From Melittangium boletus DSM 14713 (GTDB lineage Bacteria; Myxococcota; Myxococcia; Myxococcales; Myxococcaceae): DNA of 64,000 nt. Positions 60,947 to 64,000 of the stretch are shown in pieces. The notes under the pieces are model-generated. The model saw only the letters and a program-made list of their open reading frames with translations. It did no database searches and was not told the DNA's origin. The stretch is taken from assembly GCF_002305855.1 (NCBI RefSeq), contig NZ_CP022163.1, positions 9,739,765 through 9,803,764 of the forward strand, read 5' to 3'. The position numbers and the translations under genes were made by a program. Each line of letters begins with the position of its first letter. The stretch's first letter is position 1.

Positions 60947-61588
60947 ATGGTGACGAATGTGGTGTTCGATTTCGACGGAACCCTGGTGGATTCGCGCGCG
61001 GTGGCCATTCGCATCTACAACGCGATCGCCGAGCGCGAGGGCTATGGGCTTCTGACGACCCACGAACTGGAGGAGCTGCGGAATCTGTCCGTACTCGATC
61101 GAAGCAAGCGCCTGGGGGTATCACCCTGGCGTCTGCCCGGACTGGTGACGCGGGTCCTCCAGGACTACCGGGGGGCCCTGCACGAAATCGGCTTCCACGA
61201 GGGCATCCCCGAGCTGCTGCGGGAGCTGCGGAAGCGGGGGCTGCGGCTCAGCATCCTGTCCACCAATGACGAGGGAAACATCCGCGCGGTCCTCAAACGA
61301 CATGCCCTGGAGGACTGGGTGGAGGGCATCCATTGCAGCAGCCGCGTGTTCGGGAAGGCCCGGCTGCTGCGGGCCCTGATGAAGCGGGGCGGACTGTCGC
61401 GCGAGCAACTCATCTACGTCGGCGATGAGTGCCGGGACGTGGAGGCCTGCAAGGAAGCGGGCGTGAAGGTGATCGCCGTCCAGTGGGGATTCGACGCGAC
61501 CGCGCTGCTCCAGAAAGCCGGACCCGATGCGCTCGCGGAGCATCCGGCGAGCATCCTCGGGTGCGTGGAGCGCCTGTCGGCGGCGTGA
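60947..61588 (+). CDS. HAD-superfamily phosphatase, Gph-like
   Basis: ATG 60947, behind GGGAGA, gives 213 residues; an in-frame GTG at 60932 is an alternative. The HAD motifs are complete: NVVFDFDGTLVDS (I), LSILSTNDE (II), Lys in FGKARLL (III) and YVGDECRDVEACKEAGVKVIAVQWG (IV). The helical cap after motif I fits phosphoglycolate phosphatase-like enzymes. The substrate is probably a small phosphate ester. Its stop is six bases from the convergent tlyA stop. Confidence 0.88.
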   Translation: MVTNVVFDFDGTLVDSRAVAIRIYNAIAEREGYGLLTTHELEELRNLSVLDRSKRLGVSPWRLPGLVTRVLQDYRGALHEIGFHEGIPELLRELRKRGLRLSILSTNDEGNIRAVLKRHALEDWVEGIHCSSRVFGKARLLRALMKRGGLSREQLIYVGDECRDVEACKEAGVKVIAVQWGFDATALLQKAGPDALAEHPASILGCVERLSAA

Positions 61589-61594
61589 GCCGCG

Positions 61595-62335
61595 TCAGGC
61601 CCTGTCGGCGACGAGCAGGGCCTCGACGTTGCCCGCGGGGCCAGGCACGGTGGAGTCCATGACCCCACGCACGGAGAGGCCCTGGTCGCGCACGAACGCG
61701 GACACGGAGTCGATGGCGCCCTGGCGCGCGGCCACGTCCCGCACCACGCCGCCCTTGCCCACCTTGTCGGGTCCCACCTCGAACTGAGGCTTCACGAGCG
61801 CCACCAGCAGGCCTCGGGGCTTGATGAAGGGCAGCACCGCGGGCAGCACCTGCGTGAGCGAGATGAAGCTCACGTCGATGACCACCACGTCCACGGGCTC
61901 GGGCAGGTCCTCGTGGGTGAGGTAGCGGGCGTTGACGCGCTCGCGCGAGCGCACGCGCGGATCGGTGCGCAGCTTCTCGTGGAGCTGGCCATAGCCCACG
62001 TCAATGGCGTGCACGCGCACGGCGCCCTCTTGCAGGAGGCAGTCGGTGAAACCGCCAGTGCTCGCGCCGATGTCCGCCGCCACCCGGCCGTGCATGTCCA
62101 GACCAAAGCGCTCGATGGCGGCCTTGAGCTTCAATCCGCCTCGGGACACGTAGGGCAACACCTCGCCCTTGAGCCGCAACTCCGCCTCCACGGCCACCAG
62201 GGAGCCGGGCTTGTCCACCCGTTGATCCGCCACCACCACCTGCCCGGCGAGGATGAGGGCCTGCGCCTTGGTGCGCGACTCGGCGAGCCCCCGCTCCACC
62301 ACCAGGACATCGAGCCGTTCCTTGCGCGGCTTCAT
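61595..62335 (-). CDS. tlyA: TlyA-family rRNA (cytidine-2'-O)-methyltransferase
   Basis: ATG 62335 overlaps the dxs stop (ATGA) and gives 246 residues. An N-terminal S4 RNA-binding domain (ERLDVLVVERGLAESRTKAQALILAGQVVV) leads through YVSRGGLKLKAAIERF to an FtsJ-like methyltransferase with SAM motif ADIGASTGGFTDCLLQEGA, then VVVIDVSFISL and ALVKPQFE. In mycobacteria TlyA methylates both ribosomal subunits and affects capreomycin sensitivity. In others the role is less certain and some members were called haemolysins. The dxs-tlyA order is common in bacteria. Confidence 0.92.
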   Translation of the reverse strand: MKPRKERLDVLVVERGLAESRTKAQALILAGQVVVADQRVDKPGSLVAVEAELRLKGEVLPYVSRGGLKLKAAIERFGLDMHGRVAADIGASTGGFTDCLLQEGAVRVHAIDVGYGQLHEKLRTDPRVRSRERVNARYLTHEDLPEPVDVVVIDVSFISLTQVLPAVLPFIKPRGLLVALVKPQFEVGPDKVGKGGVVRDVAARQGAIDSVSAFVRDQGLSVRGVMDSTVPGPAGNVEALLVADRA

Positions 62336-64000
62336 GAGGCCTTCCCCTCGGCGAGCAACGCCAGGGCGGCACGGCGAAGGCCCGCGGCATCCAGGCCCAG
62401 CTCGGCCCGCTGCACCCGCGCGTCGCCGTGGGGCACGAAGGTGTCCGGCATGCCCAGGAGCGTCACCCGGGCCGGAACCTGTTTCGCGGCGAGCAGTTCC
62501 AACACCGCGCTGCCCAACCCTCCCCGGGTCGTCCCCTCTTCCGCCACCACCAGACGTCCGCAAGCGGCGGCCTCCAACACCGCCGCCTCATCGAGTGGGG
62601 ACACGAAGCGCGCGTCCAGCACGCTCCAGTCCGGCTCCGCCGAGGCCGCTTCCCATGCGGACAAGGCGAACGGCCCGAGCGTGATGAAGGTGATTCGCGC
62701 CCGAGGGGCCCGCTTCACCCAGCGCGCCCCGCGCACCGGCTCCGGCGACTCCACGGAGAGCGCCGGAGGCGCCTCCGGCAGCGTGCCTCGGGGAAAACGC
62801 AGCAGGGAGGGACCCTCCAGCGAGAGCGCGGTGGCGAGCAGCCCTGGCAGATCCTCCCCGGTCACCGGTGCCATCACGGTGAGGCCGGGAATGGGCCGCA
62901 GCGAGGCCACGTCATAGGCCCCCTGATGGGTGGCGCCGTCCGCGCCCACGAGCCCCGCTCGGTCCACGGCGAACAACACCGGCAGACCCGGCAGGCACAC
63001 GTCGTGGATGATCTGATCGTACGCGCGCTGCAGGAAGGTGGAGTAGATGGCGCACACGGGCCGCAATCCCGTGGCGGCGAGTCCCGCGCAGAAGGTGACG
63101 GCGTGCTGCTCGGCGATGCCGACGTCGAAGACGCGCTCGGGGTAGCGCCGCTGCAGCTCCACGAGGGCACTGCCCTCCAGCATCGCCGGAGTCACCGCCA
63201 CCACGCGCGCGTCCCGGGCCATGAGCGCGTCCAGCGCGGCGGCGAACGCCTCGCTGAAGGTGCGGTGGCCGCCGCGCGAGCGCACGAGCTTCCCATCCCG
63301 CCACTCGTAGGGCCCCATGGCGTGGCCGCGCGTCTGAAGATCCGCCTCGGCCGGGGGAAAGCCCCTGCCCTTCTTCGTGAGCGCGTGTACCACCACCGGC
63401 CGCGAGGAGGCACGCGCCTCGCGCAGCGTATGCAGGAGCGCGGGCAGGTCATGCCCATCCACCGGCCCGAGGTAGGTGAAGCCCAGTCCCTCGAAGAAGG
63501 CCCGCGCCTCGTGCGTGCGCAACAGGGCCGGAATGGCGCCCACGTTGGCGGAGATGGACATCTGGTTGTCGTTGAGCACCACCACCAGTGGCAGGTGCGT
63601 GCCCCCGGTGTTGTTCAGCCCCTCGAAGGCGAGCCCGCCGGTGAGCGCTCCATCGCCCACCACCGCCACCACGTGTCCGGGCAGGCCCCGCAGGCGCCGG
63701 CCCTGGAGCATGCCGAGCCCCGCGGAGACGGCCGTGCTCGCATGGCCCGCGGCCAGCGCGTCGTGGGGACTCTCGCGGGGGTCCAGGAAGGGAGCGATCC
63801 CCCCGGCCTGGCGCAGGGTGTCCATGCGCTCGCGCCGGCCGGTGAGCAGCTTGTGCGCGTAGGTCTGGTGGCCCACGTCGAAGACGAGCGCGTCCTGGGG
63901 CGAGTGGAAGACCCGGTGCAGGGCGACGATCAACTCCACCGCGCCGAGCGAGGCACCCAGATGGCCACCCACGCGGCCACACACGGCGATGATCTCCTCG
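62332..64000 (-). CDS. dxs: 1-deoxy-D-xylulose-5-phosphate synthase, N-terminus beyond the window
   Basis: About 555 residues are visible, and the frame runs off the right edge, where the text reads EEIIAVCGRVGGHLGASLGAVEL. The thiamine-diphosphate site is GDGALTGGLAFEGLNN, followed by NDNQMSISANVGAIP. The pyrimidine-binding region shows DVGIAEQHAVTFCAGLA, and the C-terminal domain VALVGADGATHQGAYDVASLRPIPG-type sequence. The enzyme condenses pyruvate and glyceraldehyde 3-phosphate to start the MEP isoprenoid pathway. Only some 60-80 N-terminal residues should be missing by comparison with the usual 620-640. It is coupled to tlyA. Confidence 0.96.
   Translation of the reverse strand, partial: EEIIAVCGRVGGHLGASLGAVELIVALHRVFHSPQDALVFDVGHQTYAHKLLTGRRERMDTLRQAGGIAPFLDPRESPHDALAAGHASTAVSAGLGMLQGRRLRGLPGHVVAVVGDGALTGGLAFEGLNNTGGTHLPLVVVLNDNQMSISANVGAIPALLRTHEARAFFEGLGFTYLGPVDGHDLPALLHTLREARASSRPVVVHALTKKGRGFPPAEADLQTRGHAMGPYEWRDGKLVRSRGGHRTFSEAFAAALDALMARDARVVAVTPAMLEGSALVELQRRYPERVFDVGIAEQHAVTFCAGLAATGLRPVCAIYSTFLQRAYDQIIHDVCLPGLPVLFAVDRAGLVGADGATHQGAYDVASLRPIPGLTVMAPVTGEDLPGLLATALSLEGPSLLRFPRGTLPEAPPALSVESPEPVRGARWVKRAPRARITFITLGPFALSAWEAASAEPDWSVLDARFVSPLDEAAVLEAAACGRLVVAEEGTTRGGLGSAVLELLAAKQVPARVTLLGMPDTFVPHGDARVQRAELGLDAAGLRRAALALLAEGKAS

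Overview
The window is very GC-rich, densely packed DNA from a myxobacterium, most likely the Cystobacter/Archangium side of the Myxococcales. The evidence is gene content: a DUF2378-family protein (known essentially from Myxococcales), a bacNOP-padC bactofilin/chromosome-segregation cluster, an O-antigen locus with a giant RfbC-type glycosyltransferase next to wzm-wzt, cysteine-rich lipoproteins, many TPR proteins and hybrid kinases. Codon third positions are almost all G or C, so almost every real gene casts long antisense shadow frames. I see no insertion sequence, prophage, CRISPR array, rRNA gene or replication origin. Species and genus are inference only.

Layout. 1-5.5 kb: a leftward operon of membrane SpoIIE-type phosphatase, secreted TPR protein and PhnD-like periplasmic binding protein, joined by ATGA overlaps, then the start of a small exported protein. 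5.7-8.4 kb: E1 alpha and beta of a branched-chain-type 2-oxo acid dehydrogenase and a GNAT acetyltransferase. 8.4-20.6 kb: PilZ protein, Cys-rich lipoprotein, YfhO-type membrane protein, PEP carboxylase, a DUF3516 helicase, the DUF2378 protein, and a tgt/MnmC-type methyltransferase pair for tRNA wobble modification. 20.6-23.8 kb: a TetR regulator with a palindromic operator candidate, followed by two recently duplicated or converted cytochrome P450 genes. 24.0-26.7 kb: an ABC-F ATPase and a YihY/BrkB membrane protein.

26.8-42.7 kb is an O-antigen/surface polysaccharide region. It holds rfbBDAC for dTDP-L-rhamnose, a GT4 glycosyltransferase, a small protein sharing a module with the giant glycosyltransferase, a coupled pair of membrane proteins, the 1281-residue multi-domain glycosyltransferase, two GT2 glycosyltransferases, and the Wzm/Wzt ABC exporter. 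Sugar synthesis, polymerisation and export are therefore together. 42.8-48.2 kb: two identical tRNA-Gly(GCC) genes with a clear promoter and terminator, pgsA, a TPR-AIM24 protein, a lytic transglycosylase, nadB and a LOG-family hydrolase.

48.2-57.0 kb is a long leftward run: hybrid histidine kinase, TPR protein, lysophospholipase-like hydrolase, three bactofilins, PadC, PyrE and a lipoprotein. 57.3-58.4 kb carries the decayed remains of a PAS/receiver/histidine-kinase gene. 58.4-64 kb: a lipoprotein, a secreted SH3-like protein, a HAD phosphatase, and the dxs-tlyA pair, with dxs running off the right edge.

The points most worth a second look are the coupled phosphatase/TPR/PhnD operon, the shared SHR-module linking the small protein to the giant glycosyltransferase, the near-identical P450 tandem with its TetR operator, and the kinase pseudogene. 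No completely unprecedented system is obvious.
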